NCBI RefSeq assembly: GCF_002013465.1
Contig: NZ_MAFC01000030.1
Span: 1-64,000, forward strand
Direction of reading: 5' to 3'
DNA length: 64,000 nucleotides
Source of the DNA: Mycobacterium sp. D16R12
GTDB taxonomy: Bacteria > Actinomycetota > Actinomycetes > Mycobacteriales > Mycobacteriaceae
In this document: piece by piece, positions 24,963 to 34,782 of the stretch
Position numbering within the stretch: position 1 is the stretch's first letter
Layout: each line of letters begins with the position of its first letter
Notes under the pieces: generated by a model
Databases searched by the model: none
Told to the model about the DNA's origin: nothing
The model's input: the letters and a program-made list of their open reading frames with translations, nothing else
Made by a program: the position numbers and the translations under genes

Positions 24963-27900
24963 ATGACCGTGACCAACGAGACCGACCCGCAGCTGGAGCA
25001 GCTGGCCCGCCGCATCGAGAATCTGCGCGAGAGCGATCCACAGTTCCGCGACACTCTGCCCGACCGCGCGGTCGCCGAGAAGGTACTGCGCCCCGGCATT
25101 CATCTCTCAGAGGCCATTGCGACGTTGATGACCGGATACGCCGAGCGCCCCGCACTGGGCGAGCGTGCACGTGAACTCGCCACCGACCAAGACGGCCGGA
25201 CCGTGCTGCGCCTGCTCCCCCGTTTCGATACCACGACCTACGGTGAATTATGGTCCCGCACAACGTCTGTCGCCGCCTACTGGCACCATGACGCGGCACA
25301 TTCGGTCAACGGCGGCGACTTGGTCGCTACCCTCGGCTTCACCAGTGTCGACTACACGGTGCTGGATCTGGCGATCATGATTCTCGGCGGGGTCGCGGTG
25401 CCGCTGCAGACCAGCGCGCCGGCTTCGCAGTGGACCACCATTCTCGCCGAGACCGAACCCAACACACTCGCAGTGAGCATCGAATTGATCGGCACTGCAC
25501 TGGAATCCGTACTCGCCACCCCGTCGATCAAGCAGGTCGTGGTGTTCGACTACACCCCCGAGGTCGATGCGCAACGCGAGGCCTTCGAGGCCGCCGGCGC
25601 ACAGCTCGCAGGAACCGGCATCACCATCGAGACACTCGATGCGGTGATCGCGCGTGGCGCACAGCTTCCGGCCGCCCCGCTCTACGCACCCTCGTCCGGT
25701 GACGATCCGCTGGCGCTGCTGATCTACACCTCCGGCAGCACCGGAGCCCCCAAGGGCGCCATGCACAGTGAGAACATCGTGCGCCGCTGGTGGATTCGCG
25801 AAGACGTCATGGCCGGGACCGAGAACCTGCCCATGATCGGCCTGAACTTCATGCCCATGAGCCACATCATGGGCCGCGGCACACTCACCTCAACACTGTC
25901 TACCGGTGGCCTCGGGTACTTCGCCGCATCCAGTGATATGTCAACACTTTTCGAAGACATGGAGCTGATCCGCCCCACCGCGCTCGCCCTGGTTCCCCGC
26001 GTATGCGACATGGTCTTCCAGCGGTTCCAGACCGAGGTGGATCGTCGCCTCGCCAGCGGTCACTCCGCGGATTCGGACACGGTGGCCGCAGAGGTCAAGG
26101 CCGAGATTCGTGACAATCTCTTTGGTGGCCGCGTCCTGGCGGTCATGGTGGGCTCCGCACCGCTGTCCGAGGAGCTGGGCGAATTCATCGAGTCGTGCTT
26201 CGAGCTGCATCTGACCGACGGCTATGGATCCACCGAGGCCGGCATGGTGTTCCGCGACGGAATCGTGCAACGCCCGCCGGTCATCGAATACAAGCTCGTC
26301 GATGTGCCCGAGCTGGGGTACTTCTCCACCGACCAGCCGCATCCGCGCGGTGAGCTGCTGTTGAAGACCGACGGCATGTTCCTCGGCTACTACAAGCGCC
26401 CCGAGGTGACCGCGGGCGTGTTCGACGGCGACGGTTTCTACATGACCGGCGATATTGTCAGCGAGCTCGCCCACGACAACATCCAGATCGTCGATCGCCG
26501 CAACAACGTGCTCAAACTGTCCCAGGGAGAGTTCGTCGCGGTCGCGACATTGGAAGCCGAGTACGCCAACAGCCCTGTGGTGCACCAAATCTACGTGTAC
26601 GGCAGCAGCGAAAGGTCCTATCTGCTGGCGGTCGTGGTGCCCACACCGGAGGCCGTCGCGGCCGCGAAGGGAGACACCGCGGCACTCAAGGTGACCATCG
26701 CGGATTCACTACAGGACATCGCCCGAGAGATCCAGTTGCAGTCCTACGAGATCCCGCGCGACTTCATCATCGAGCCCCAGCCCTTCACCCAGGGCAACGG
26801 TCTGCTGACCGGCATCGCCAAGCTGGCACGGCCGAACCTCAAGTCGCACTATGGCGATCGGCTCGAACAGATGTACGCAGATATCGCCGAGCAGCAGAGC
26901 TTGGAAATGCAGCGGCTGCGTTCCGATTACGATCCCGATAAGCCCGCGCTGGAAACGGTACTCAAGGCCGCACAGGCCCTGCTGGGCGTGTCATCGGCCG
27001 AACTCGCTGTGCTGTCTTCGGACGCACATTTCACCGACCTGGGCGGCGACTCCCTGTCTGCCCTGTCCTTCTCCGACCTACTGCGCGATATCTTCGCCGT
27101 CGAGGTTCCCGTCGGTGTCATCGTCAGTGCGGCCAACGACCTCAGCGGTATCGCGAAGTTCGTTGACGAACAACGTCATTCCGGCGGCAACCGGCCGACC
27201 GCCGAGACGGTGCACGGAGCGGGTCATACCGAGATCCGAGCCGCCGACCTGACTCTGGACAAGTTCATCGACGAGGCCACTCTGCAGGCGGCCCCTTCAC
27301 TGCCCAGAGCGGTCGGAGTCCCTCAGACCGTGCTCTTGACCGGGTCCAACGGCTACCTGGGCCACTACCTGGCACTGGAATGGCTTGAACGCCTGGACAA
27401 AACCGAGGGCAAGCTCATCGTCATCGTTCGGGGCAAGGACGCCGACGCCGCCTACCGCCGCCTCGAGGAGGCGTTCGACACCGGCGACACCGAACTGCTG
27501 GCGCACTTCCGAACGCTGGCCGAAAAACACCTCCAGGTGCTCGCGGGTGATATCGGTGATCCCAACCTGGGACTGGAAGCCGATACCTGGCAACGCCTGG
27601 CCGACACCGTCGACGTCATCGTGCACCCCGCCGCACTGGTGAACCACGTACTGCCCTACAAGCAGCTGTTCGGCCCGAATGTCGTTGGCACCGGCGAAAT
27701 CATCAAGCTGGCATTGACCACCAAGATCAAGCCCATCACCTATCTGTCGACGGTCGCGGTCGCCGCGTATGTCGACCCGGCCACCTTCGACGAAGAGTCC
27801 GATATCCGGCTCATCAGCGCGGTGCGTCCCGTGGACGAGCTGTACGCGAATGGCTACGGCAACAGCAAGTGGGCGGGCGAGGTGCTGCTGCGGGAGGCCC

Positions 27901-28538
27901 ACGACCTCTGCGGCCTGCCAGTCGCGGTATTCCGCTCCGACATGATCCTGGCGCACAGCCACTACACCGGCCAGCTCAACGTCCCCGACCAGTTCACCCG
28001 CCTGATCCTCAGCGTGATCGCCACCGGCATCGCACCCGGATCGTTCTATCAGGCGCAGGCCACAGCTGAGCGTCCCCGTGCGCACTATGACGGGCTGCCG
28101 GGTGACTTCACCGCCGAGGCCATCACCACGTTGGGCACGCAGGTGCCGGAGGGCCCCGAGGCTTACGTGACGTACGACTGTGTGAACCCGCATTCCGATG
28201 GTGTTTCGCTGGACAACTTCGTCGACTGGCTCATCGACGCCGGCTACCCCATCCAGCGCATCGACAACTACAGCCAGTGGTTCGACCGCTTCGACACCGC
28301 CATCCGCGGCCTACCCGAAAAGCAAAAGCAGCACTCGCTGCTACCCCTGCTGCACGCGTTCGAACAGCCCTCCGGCGCCGAGGACCATGGGGTTGTTCCG
28401 GCCAAGCGTTTTCAGCATGCGGTGCAGGCGGCCGGAATCGGTCCGGTCGGGCAGGACGGTACGACCGACATCCCGCATCTGTCGAGACAGTTGATCGTCA
28501 AGTACGCCAAGGATCTCGAACAGCTCGGTCTGCTGTAG
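24963..28538 (+). CDS. car: Carboxylic acid reductase (CAR) 1
   Basis: A 1,191-residue A-T-R enzyme. It activates a carboxylic acid with ATP, loads it on phosphopantetheine and reduces it with NADPH to the aldehyde. Adenylation domain residues 1-640 with LLIYTSGSTGAPKG near 260 and DGYGSTEAG; carrier protein with DLGGDSLSAL near 697; reductase domain from about 760 with TGSNGYLGHYL and YGNSK. Length and layout match mycobacterial and Nocardia CARs (FadD9-like). A 4'-phosphopantetheinyl transferase is required from elsewhere. It is followed 53 bp later by a second CAR; the C-terminal halves contain stretches of perfect DNA identity. Confidence 0.95.
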   Translation: MTVTNETDPQLEQLARRIENLRESDPQFRDTLPDRAVAEKVLRPGIHLSEAIATLMTGYAERPALGERARELATDQDGRTVLRLLPRFDTTTYGELWSRTTSVAAYWHHDAAHSVNGGDLVATLGFTSVDYTVLDLAIMILGGVAVPLQTSAPASQWTTILAETEPNTLAVSIELIGTALESVLATPSIKQVVVFDYTPEVDAQREAFEAAGAQLAGTGITIETLDAVIARGAQLPAAPLYAPSSGDDPLALLIYTSGSTGAPKGAMHSENIVRRWWIREDVMAGTENLPMIGLNFMPMSHIMGRGTLTSTLSTGGLGYFAASSDMSTLFEDMELIRPTALALVPRVCDMVFQRFQTEVDRRLASGHSADSDTVAAEVKAEIRDNLFGGRVLAVMVGSAPLSEELGEFIESCFELHLTDGYGSTEAGMVFRDGIVQRPPVIEYKLVDVPELGYFSTDQPHPRGELLLKTDGMFLGYYKRPEVTAGVFDGDGFYMTGDIVSELAHDNIQIVDRRNNVLKLSQGEFVAVATLEAEYANSPVVHQIYVYGSSERSYLLAVVVPTPEAVAAAKGDTAALKVTIADSLQDIAREIQLQSYEIPRDFIIEPQPFTQGNGLLTGIAKLARPNLKSHYGDRLEQMYADIAEQQSLEMQRLRSDYDPDKPALETVLKAAQALLGVSSAELAVLSSDAHFTDLGGDSLSALSFSDLLRDIFAVEVPVGVIVSAANDLSGIAKFVDEQRHSGGNRPTAETVHGAGHTEIRAADLTLDKFIDEATLQAAPSLPRAVGVPQTVLLTGSNGYLGHYLALEWLERLDKTEGKLIVIVRGKDADAAYRRLEEAFDTGDTELLAHFRTLAEKHLQVLAGDIGDPNLGLEADTWQRLADTVDVIVHPAALVNHVLPYKQLFGPNVVGTGEIIKLALTTKIKPITYLSTVAVAAYVDPATFDEESDIRLISAVRPVDELYANGYGNSKWAGEVLLREAHDLCGLPVAVFRSDMILAHSHYTGQLNVPDQFTRLILSVIATGIAPGSFYQAQATAERPRAHYDGLPGDFTAEAITTLGTQVPEGPEAYVTYDCVNPHSDGVSLDNFVDWLIDAGYPIQRIDNYSQWFDRFDTAIRGLPEKQKQHSLLPLLHAFEQPSGAEDHGVVPAKRFQHAVQAAGIGPVGQDGTTDIPHLSRQLIVKYAKDLEQLGLL
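27930..28096 (+). repeat. 167-bp tract identical to 31568-31734 (CAR 1/CAR 2 reductase domains)
   Basis: By eye the 167 bases are identical between the two genes at a constant offset of 3,638, flanked by ordinary third-position differences on both sides. This is a signature of recent gene conversion. Confidence 0.85.
28206..28351 (+). repeat. 146-bp tract identical to 31841-31986 (CAR 1/CAR 2 C-termini)
   Basis: Identical bases at a constant offset of 3,635, ending where the variable C-terminal region begins. The 3-bp change in offset from the first tract reflects a one-codon indel between them. Confidence 0.85.
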
Positions 28539-28591
28539 GTCCAGGTGAGCCCCCGCACTTACAGAATCTACGGTTTCGTAAGCTGCCCGAT

Positions 28592-31500
28592 ATGACGATC
28601 GACGCCACCGCTGCCCATACGAAGGAAGCACGTCGTCAGCGGTTGGTTGACCGCGTGAGGCGTCTCTTCACCGAGGATCCGCAGTTCGGTGCCGCCAAAC
28701 CCGACACCGCGGTAGATGCTGCCGTCGCCGTGCCCGGCCTGCGGCTCGCGCAGGTGGTCGCCACGATCATGGACGGGTACGCCGACCGGCCCGCCCTCGG
28801 GCACCGGGCCCAGGAACTCGTCACCGATGAGGCGGGACGCTCGACGCTGCGTCCACTGCCCGAATTCGAGACCGTCACCTACGGCGAGCTGTGGGGTATG
28901 GCCCGTGCGCTGGCTTCCGCCTGGCATCACGATGCCAACGCGCCGCTGCGGACCGGCGATTTTGTTGCGATGCTCGGTTTCACAAGCGTCGACTACACCG
29001 CGGTTGATCTGGCGTGCATCCATCTGGGCGCCGTGGCGGTACCGCTGCAAACCAGCGCGCCCGCATCGAATTGGACCGCCATCCTTGCCGAATCCGAACC
29101 CTCGGTGCTGGCCGTGAGCGCCGAGTTGTTGGATGCAGCAATGGAATCGGCGCTTGCTACGCCGTCGCTGCGACATATCACGGTCTTCGATTACCACCCC
29201 GGTGTCGATACACAGCACGACAGCATCGAATCCGCGCAGCACCGGATCGCCGAGGCCGGGCTGCCGATTTCCGTTGACGTGATATCTGCGGTGATCGGGC
29301 ATGGGCGAGCCCTTCCGGAGGCTCCCCTATTCACCGCCGACGAGGGCGAGGACCCATTGGCCCTGGTGATCTACACCTCGGGCAGCACGGGCACCCCCAA
29401 GGGCGCGACATACACCGAGAAGATGGTCGCCAAACCATGGCTGAGGGCCGACACCCTGAGCTCCAAGGCCGAAATCCCGCTGATCAACCTCAATTTCATG
29501 CCGATGAGTCATGTGATGGGCCGCGGCAGTCTGGTCACGGCGCTGGCCTGCGGCGGCCTCGCCTACTTCGCGGCGTCAAGCGATATGTCCACCCTCTTCG
29601 AAGACATCACCCTCACCCGTCCCACGGTGGTGACCCTCGTTCCCCGCGTGTGCGACATGCTCTTTCAGCGTTACCGCAATGAGGTCGAACGCCGCGCCGG
29701 GGCGGATCCCGCGACCGACCTCGCCGACCTCGACGCGGAAGTCAAGACCGAGATACGTGAAAACCTTTTCGGCGGACGCGTTTTGACCATCGTCTGCGGC
29801 TCGGCGCCACTGTCGGAAGAGCTCGCGGCATTCATCGAATCCTGTCTGGACGCGCGCATCACCGACGGTTACGGGTCCACCGAGGCCGGGGTCATTGTGC
29901 GCAACGGGCGAATCCAGCGCCCGCCCGTCATCGACTACAAGCTGATCGACGTGCCCGAACTGGGCTACTTCTCCACCGACAAGCCCCACCCGCGAGGTGA
30001 GCTGCTGGTCAAGGCCGAGTCGGTATTCGGCGGCTACTTCAAGCGTCCCGACGTCACGGCCGACGTGTTCGATCCGGACGGGTACTACAAGACCGGCGAT
30101 ATCGTTGCCGAGCTCGAGCCCGACAAAATCCAGATCGTCGATCGGCGCAACAACGTCATCAAGCTGTCGCAGGGTGAGTTCGTCGCTATCGCCAACCTTG
30201 AGGCCGAATACGCCAATAGCACACTGGTACAACAGATTTGCGTCTACGGAAGCAGCGAGCGATCTTACCTGCTGGCCGTGGTGGTACCGACCTCCGAGGC
30301 ATTCGAGCTAAGCCATGGCGATGACGAGCTGCTCAGACGCCAGATCGGCGAGTCTCTTCAACAGGTCGCCCGCGACGCACAGCTGCAGCCCTACGAGGTG
30401 CCTCGCGACTTCCTGGTGGAGACCGCGCCGTTCACTGCCGCCAACGGCTTGCTGACCGGTATCGCGAAGCTGGCAAGGCCCAAGCTGCACGAGAAGTACG
30501 GTGCCCGCCTCGAGCAGCTGTACTCCGATATCGCGAGCGCCCAGGCGCTCGAACTTCAGGCCCTGCACTCGGCCGGACACGAGGGCAAGCCTGTCCTGGA
30601 TACCGTGCAACGTGCGGTCACGGCGCTGCTGGGGCTGTCCGCGGCGGAGGTCAGCCCAGAGGCGCACTTCATCGACCTGGGCGGCGATTCCCTCTCCGCC
30701 CTCTCATTCTCCGATCTGCTCCGGGACATCTTCGCCGTCGAAATTCCGGTCGGCGATATCGTCAGCGCTGCCAACGATTTGACCGCCATCGCGCGCATCA
30801 TCGAAAGACAACGCGACTCCGGATCGACCCAACTCACCGCCGAGACGGTGCACGGCACCGGGCACACCCAGGTCCGAGCCACCGACCTGACTCTGGACAA
30901 GTTCATCGACGAGGCCACCCTGCAGGCGGCCCCTTCACTGCCCAGAGCGATCGGAACACCGCAGACCGCTTTGCTCACCGGAGCCAACGGCTACCTGGGC
31001 CGGTTCCTGGCACTGGAATGGCTTGAACGCCTGGACAAGACCGGTGGAAAGCTCATCGTCATCGTCCGCGGTAAGAACACCGACGCCGCCTACCGCCGTC
31101 TGGAGGAAGCCTTCGACAGCGGAGATGCCGAACTGCTGGCGCACTTCCGAACGCTGGCCGAAAAGCACCTCGAGGTGCTCCCCGGCGACATCGGGGACCC
31201 GAACCTGGGACTGGAACCCGACACCTGGCAACGCCTGGCCGACACCGTCGATGTCATCGTGCACCCCGCGGCCCTGGTCAATCATGTGCTCCCCTACAGC
31301 CAGCTGTTCGGCCCGAATGTCGTTGGCACCGCTGAAATTATCAAGCTGGCACTGACCACCAAGATCAAGCCCATCACCTATCTGTCCACGGTGGCCGTGG
31401 CAATGTCTGTGGACCCCCGGGCATTCGACGAGGATTCCGATATCCGGCTCATCAGCGCGGTCCGGCCCATCGATGAGGGATACGCCAACGGATATGGCAA

Positions 31501-32149
31501 TGCCAAGTGGGCGGGCGAGGTGCTGCTGCGGGAGGCGCACGATCTCTGCGGCCTGCCGGTCGCGGTGTTCCGCTCCGACATGATCCTGGCGCACAGCCAC
31601 TACACCGGCCAGCTCAACGTCCCCGACCAGTTCACCCGCCTGATCCTCAGCGTGATCGCCACCGGCATCGCACCCGGATCGTTCTATCAGGCGCAGGCCA
31701 CAGCTGAGCGTCCCCGTGCGCACTATGACGGGCTCCCAGCAGATTTCACGGCATCGGCCATCACCGCGGTCGGCACGACGGTCGCGGCTTCTGAAGCATT
31801 CCAGACCTACGATTCGGTAAACCCACATGCCGACGGCATATCGCTGGACAACTTCGTCGACTGGCTCATCGACGCCGGCTACCCCATCCAGCGCATCGAC
31901 AACTACAGCCAGTGGTTCGACCGCTTCGACACCGCCATCCGCGGCCTACCCGAAAAGCAAAAGCAGCACTCGCTGCTACCCCTGCTACACGCGTACCGAT
32001 ACCCGCAACACGCGCACAACGGGGCCTTCATACCCGCCATCAGATTCCGCGAGGGTGTCCAAGCTGCCCAGAACATCGACATCCCCCACCTCACCCGGGA
32101 TCTGATCGTCAAATACGCCAAGGACCTCGAACAGCTCGGCCTGCTGTAG
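28592..32149 (+). CDS. car: Carboxylic acid reductase (CAR) 2, tandem paralogue
   Basis: A 1,185-residue A-T-R enzyme. The ATG at 28592 (MTIDATAAHTKEAR) is chosen because homology with CAR 1 begins there; the in-frame extension upstream overlaps the end of CAR 1 and is not protein-like. Motifs: VIYTSGSTGTPKG in the A domain, DLGGDSLSAL in the carrier domain, TGANGYLGRFL and YGNAK in the R domain. The A domains of the pair are clearly diverged while the R domains are almost the same, so they probably differ in acid specificity but share the reduction step. RBS is weak; it may be co-transcribed with CAR 1. Confidence 0.95.
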   Translation: MTIDATAAHTKEARRQRLVDRVRRLFTEDPQFGAAKPDTAVDAAVAVPGLRLAQVVATIMDGYADRPALGHRAQELVTDEAGRSTLRPLPEFETVTYGELWGMARALASAWHHDANAPLRTGDFVAMLGFTSVDYTAVDLACIHLGAVAVPLQTSAPASNWTAILAESEPSVLAVSAELLDAAMESALATPSLRHITVFDYHPGVDTQHDSIESAQHRIAEAGLPISVDVISAVIGHGRALPEAPLFTADEGEDPLALVIYTSGSTGTPKGATYTEKMVAKPWLRADTLSSKAEIPLINLNFMPMSHVMGRGSLVTALACGGLAYFAASSDMSTLFEDITLTRPTVVTLVPRVCDMLFQRYRNEVERRAGADPATDLADLDAEVKTEIRENLFGGRVLTIVCGSAPLSEELAAFIESCLDARITDGYGSTEAGVIVRNGRIQRPPVIDYKLIDVPELGYFSTDKPHPRGELLVKAESVFGGYFKRPDVTADVFDPDGYYKTGDIVAELEPDKIQIVDRRNNVIKLSQGEFVAIANLEAEYANSTLVQQICVYGSSERSYLLAVVVPTSEAFELSHGDDELLRRQIGESLQQVARDAQLQPYEVPRDFLVETAPFTAANGLLTGIAKLARPKLHEKYGARLEQLYSDIASAQALELQALHSAGHEGKPVLDTVQRAVTALLGLSAAEVSPEAHFIDLGGDSLSALSFSDLLRDIFAVEIPVGDIVSAANDLTAIARIIERQRDSGSTQLTAETVHGTGHTQVRATDLTLDKFIDEATLQAAPSLPRAIGTPQTALLTGANGYLGRFLALEWLERLDKTGGKLIVIVRGKNTDAAYRRLEEAFDSGDAELLAHFRTLAEKHLEVLPGDIGDPNLGLEPDTWQRLADTVDVIVHPAALVNHVLPYSQLFGPNVVGTAEIIKLALTTKIKPITYLSTVAVAMSVDPRAFDEDSDIRLISAVRPIDEGYANGYGNAKWAGEVLLREAHDLCGLPVAVFRSDMILAHSHYTGQLNVPDQFTRLILSVIATGIAPGSFYQAQATAERPRAHYDGLPADFTASAITAVGTTVAASEAFQTYDSVNPHADGISLDNFVDWLIDAGYPIQRIDNYSQWFDRFDTAIRGLPEKQKQHSLLPLLHAYRYPQHAHNGAFIPAIRFREGVQAAQNIDIPHLTRDLIVKYAKDLEQLGLL

Positions 32150-32240
32150 CTGCGCGAATTTCTGTGCGCCGCTTTCAATTCCGGAGTGATAGCGACGAAA
32201 GCCCGGATTCGGAATCGTGACCGGTGTTAGTGTCGCCGCC

Positions 32241-32741
32241 ATGGGACAGTGGTCACGTGACGAGCTGCAGAGCATGTTCGACCATCACCTTCGGGTGGTC
32301 GATGAGATAGGCCCCAAGGGTGAGTGGGCCACATATGCCGACCTGTTCGCCGAGGACGCCAGCTATATCGAACCGACGTACGGCACGTTCGAGGGTCGCG
32401 ACGCCATCCGCGAATCCATGGTCAAGACCATGTCGGAGTTCCCCGGGGCGGAGATGCCGCACTACTTCTCCAACTGGCACGTCGTCGACGAGGAACACGG
32501 CTGGGTCATCTGCGAGCTGGTCAACCGCATGAAGGACCCCGGCGACGGAAGCATCTGGGAAGCAACAAATATCAGCATCTTCCGCTACGCCGGCGATAAC
32601 CAATGGGCCAACGAGGAAGACGTCTACAACCCGATGCAGTTCATGGTGGCCATCCAGGGTTACGTGCAGCGCAGCAGTGAGTTGGGCTCACTGTCGCCCG
32701 CGGCCGAGACCTTCGGGAAGAACATGGGCTGGCTCAGCTAG
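32241..32741 (+). CDS. SnoaL/NTF2-like fold protein
   Basis: A 166-residue protein with the SnoaL-like pattern: an N-terminal helix MFDHHLRVVDEIG, WATYADLFAEDASYIEP, then TFEGRDAIRESM and beta strands FSNWHVVDEEHGWVICELVNRM. Such alpha+beta barrels bind small hydrophobic ligands, sometimes as hydrolases or isomerases. The ATG at 32241 is chosen because TAGTGT (a TANNNT -10) ends 7 nt upstream; a GTG 24 bp earlier has no such support. It follows the CAR genes and shares its stop region with a convergent amidohydrolase (CTAG at 32738-32741). Substrate unknown. Confidence 0.78.
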   Translation: MGQWSRDELQSMFDHHLRVVDEIGPKGEWATYADLFAEDASYIEPTYGTFEGRDAIRESMVKTMSEFPGAEMPHYFSNWHVVDEEHGWVICELVNRMKDPGDGSIWEATNISIFRYAGDNQWANEEDVYNPMQFMVAIQGYVQRSSELGSLSPAAETFGKNMGWLS

Positions 32742-34480
32742 CTCGCGGCCAGGAACCTGCCCGCCTTGACCGTGCTCCCGAAGCCCTCGACGAAGGTGCC
32801 GTAGGAGTACACCCGCTGCCCACCGACGACCGTCGCCGCGATCGCCCTGTCATTGCGGCACACCTGTCGGGACACCCCGAACTCGTCCATGAACTGTTCG
32901 TGATATTCCTCCAGCGAATCATCAAGGCCCGCAGGGTCGATCACCGCAATATCGGCGGTGTCCCCAATACGCAGACGCCCGGCGTCCAGGCCGTACCACC
33001 CACCGAGCTCGCCGGTGAGCCGGTGCACCGCGGCTTCCAGCGGCATGAAGGGCGCACCCGCCTCGCCGGCCTCTTTCACGCGCTTGAGTAACCGCAGCCC
33101 CGCGTTGTAGAAGGACATGTTGCGCAGGTGCGCACCCGAGTCGTTGTTGCCCAGCTGGAAGTGGCGGTACTTGATGGCCTGGTTCAGAATGTCGGTTCGG
33201 TCGTTGGCGATGGTGGTGTGCCAGCGCACCTTTCCCGGGTACTCGGACACGAGGTCAAGGAAGGCGTCAACGGGCTGCACTCCACGATCGTCTGCCACCT
33301 GACCAAACGACTTTCCCACCACCGATTGGTCGGGGCAACCAACGATCTCCGTGTCGTACATATCGCGATTCCAGGCCACCACCCCGTACTTCTGCGCCAT
33401 CTCCTTGCGGAACCGTCGCCGATATCCCTCGTCCTTGATCAGATCGACCCGCTGAAGCTGATCGCGGATATCCAATGCCGCCGTGCCCGAGGCGAACTCC
33501 TCGAAGATCACCAAATCCATGCCGTCGGAGTACAGATGGAACGGCACCGCCAGCAGCTGGAAGTTGACCTGGGAGCGCAGCAACGGGTTCAGGGCGCCGG
33601 TCGCCGCCTTCAGGAGATTGATCACCGACCGGTTGCTCTTGAGATCAAAGGCCGCCAACAGGGTCGTCTTGAGGGAGCGCCGCCAGGGGCGGGCACCGCT
33701 GAGCAGGAAGTGCATGACCGTCTCGGGCCGCTTCTCCACGTCGAGGTTCGATTGCACCACTGCGCCGCGCCGGCGCACCACCTCATAGAGCGCGCCGTAC
33801 TCGCGCCAGGTCGCGTACGTGGACGGCAACTGCCGACCCGCGAACCGGGTGCCCTCCAGCTTGGAGAAACGCAGCCGGTCGGTAGACAGGCCGACGAAAC
33901 CGGCGTCGAGCGCATCGGCCACCATGGCCCGCATCCGGGCCAGCTCCTCGGATGAGGGGCGTTCGTCGTAGTCGGTCGCGCGTGCGAGACCCATGACCGC
34001 CGCACGGATATCCGAGTGCCCGATCAGTGTTGCGACGTTCGCGCCCAACGGAAGTGACTCTATGAACTTGCGATACCCGCGTGGTCCGTCCCAGTCTTTG
34101 TGCTCCTTCAGGGCCGAGTGAACCGCATCCCACGGCAGGGCCTCTACCCGGGCAAAGAGATCGGCAACATCCTCCGGATCCGCGTACACCGCGGACATCG
34201 AGCAGTTGCCGTAGATGACGGAGGTGACACCGTGGCGCACCGATTCGCCGAGCCCCGGGCTGACGAGCACCTCGGCGTCGTAGTGGGTATGCACGTCGAC
34301 CATGCCGGGGATGACCCATTTGCCGTCGGCATCGATGACCTCGCCGGCGTCGTCACCCGACAGGCCGGGCGCCATGGCCACCACCTTGCCGCCGCGAACC
34401 CCGACGTCCAGGACTTGGCCGGGTGCGCCCGTCCCGTCGAACACCAGGCCGCCACGCACCAGCAGGTCAAATGTCGCCAT
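32738..34480 (-). CDS. Amidohydrolase (N-acyl-D-amino-acid deacylase type)
   Basis: A 580-residue metal-dependent amidohydrolase. The N-terminal small beta domain (LLVRGGLVFDGTGAPGQVLDVGV) leads into GMVDVHTHYDAE, the His-x-His metal site, and the C-terminus GDTADIAVIDPAG closes the second beta domain. Overall it fits the D-aminoacylase / urease-like family, which hydrolyses N-acyl amino acids or related amides. Conserved HTTIANDRTDIL and NNDSGAHLRN segments carry further metal/active-site residues. GAGGTGG lies upstream of the ATG. Actual substrate not predictable. Confidence 0.85.
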   Translation of the reverse strand: MATFDLLVRGGLVFDGTGAPGQVLDVGVRGGKVVAMAPGLSGDDAGEVIDADGKWVIPGMVDVHTHYDAEVLVSPGLGESVRHGVTSVIYGNCSMSAVYADPEDVADLFARVEALPWDAVHSALKEHKDWDGPRGYRKFIESLPLGANVATLIGHSDIRAAVMGLARATDYDERPSSEELARMRAMVADALDAGFVGLSTDRLRFSKLEGTRFAGRQLPSTYATWREYGALYEVVRRRGAVVQSNLDVEKRPETVMHFLLSGARPWRRSLKTTLLAAFDLKSNRSVINLLKAATGALNPLLRSQVNFQLLAVPFHLYSDGMDLVIFEEFASGTAALDIRDQLQRVDLIKDEGYRRRFRKEMAQKYGVVAWNRDMYDTEIVGCPDQSVVGKSFGQVADDRGVQPVDAFLDLVSEYPGKVRWHTTIANDRTDILNQAIKYRHFQLGNNDSGAHLRNMSFYNAGLRLLKRVKEAGEAGAPFMPLEAAVHRLTGELGGWYGLDAGRLRIGDTADIAVIDPAGLDDSLEEYHEQFMDEFGVSRQVCRNDRAIAATVVGGQRVYSYGTFVEGFGSTVKAGRFLAAS

Positions 34481-34782
34481 ACTCGATCCACCTCATTCGA
34501 TCAGCAGATACTCAGCTTATCCCTGCCTATTCACGCCTACCCGGAAGGCCCATCTGCGGTTTCACAGGTGCTTCACAACTGATCGCCACCGTGCGGCATC
34601 AACCAGGTCGACCATTTCGAACGGAACCGCAAGCGCAACCGCGAGATCGACGAACGCGACGAGCGCCACCACTGCGGTGGCTTCGGATCATGTTCCGGCC
34701 CTGCGGGTTTGCAGGTGGACCCGGACACAGTTCTCCCGCAACACCCGGCGTAGCTTTCGTCAGGTGTCGCGGGAGTCCTTGC
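34481..34782. other. Intergenic region, no supported gene
   Basis: 302 bp between the amidohydrolase start and the ferredoxin stop. It contains a short perfect hairpin GCCACC-ACTGC-GGTGGC (near 34667) that could end transcription of the ferredoxin operon. One plus-strand frame encodes a charged stretch (HFERNRKRNREIDERDERHH) followed by HCGG, but it opens after a stop with no start codon; possibly a gene relic. Confidence 0.4.

Noticed and set aside
28277..28591. N-terminal extension of the second CAR (frame open from 28277)
   Set aside because: It overlaps the end of CAR 1 out of frame and is not protein-like; CAR homology begins at ATG 28592.
24963..32149. The CAR pair as an assembly duplication
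   Set aside because: The A domains, intergenic sequences and C-terminal tails differ throughout; only limited tracts are identical, which fits conversion rather than assembly error.
33128..33955. A 275-residue plus-strand frame inside the amidohydrolase
   Set aside because: It is a shadow frame: composition is unlike real proteins and the opposite-strand enzyme has clear metal motifs.
34600..34755. Small plus-strand gene encoding a charged, Cys-containing peptide
   Set aside because: The frame opens after a stop without a usable start codon or ribosome binding site; left as possible relic only.
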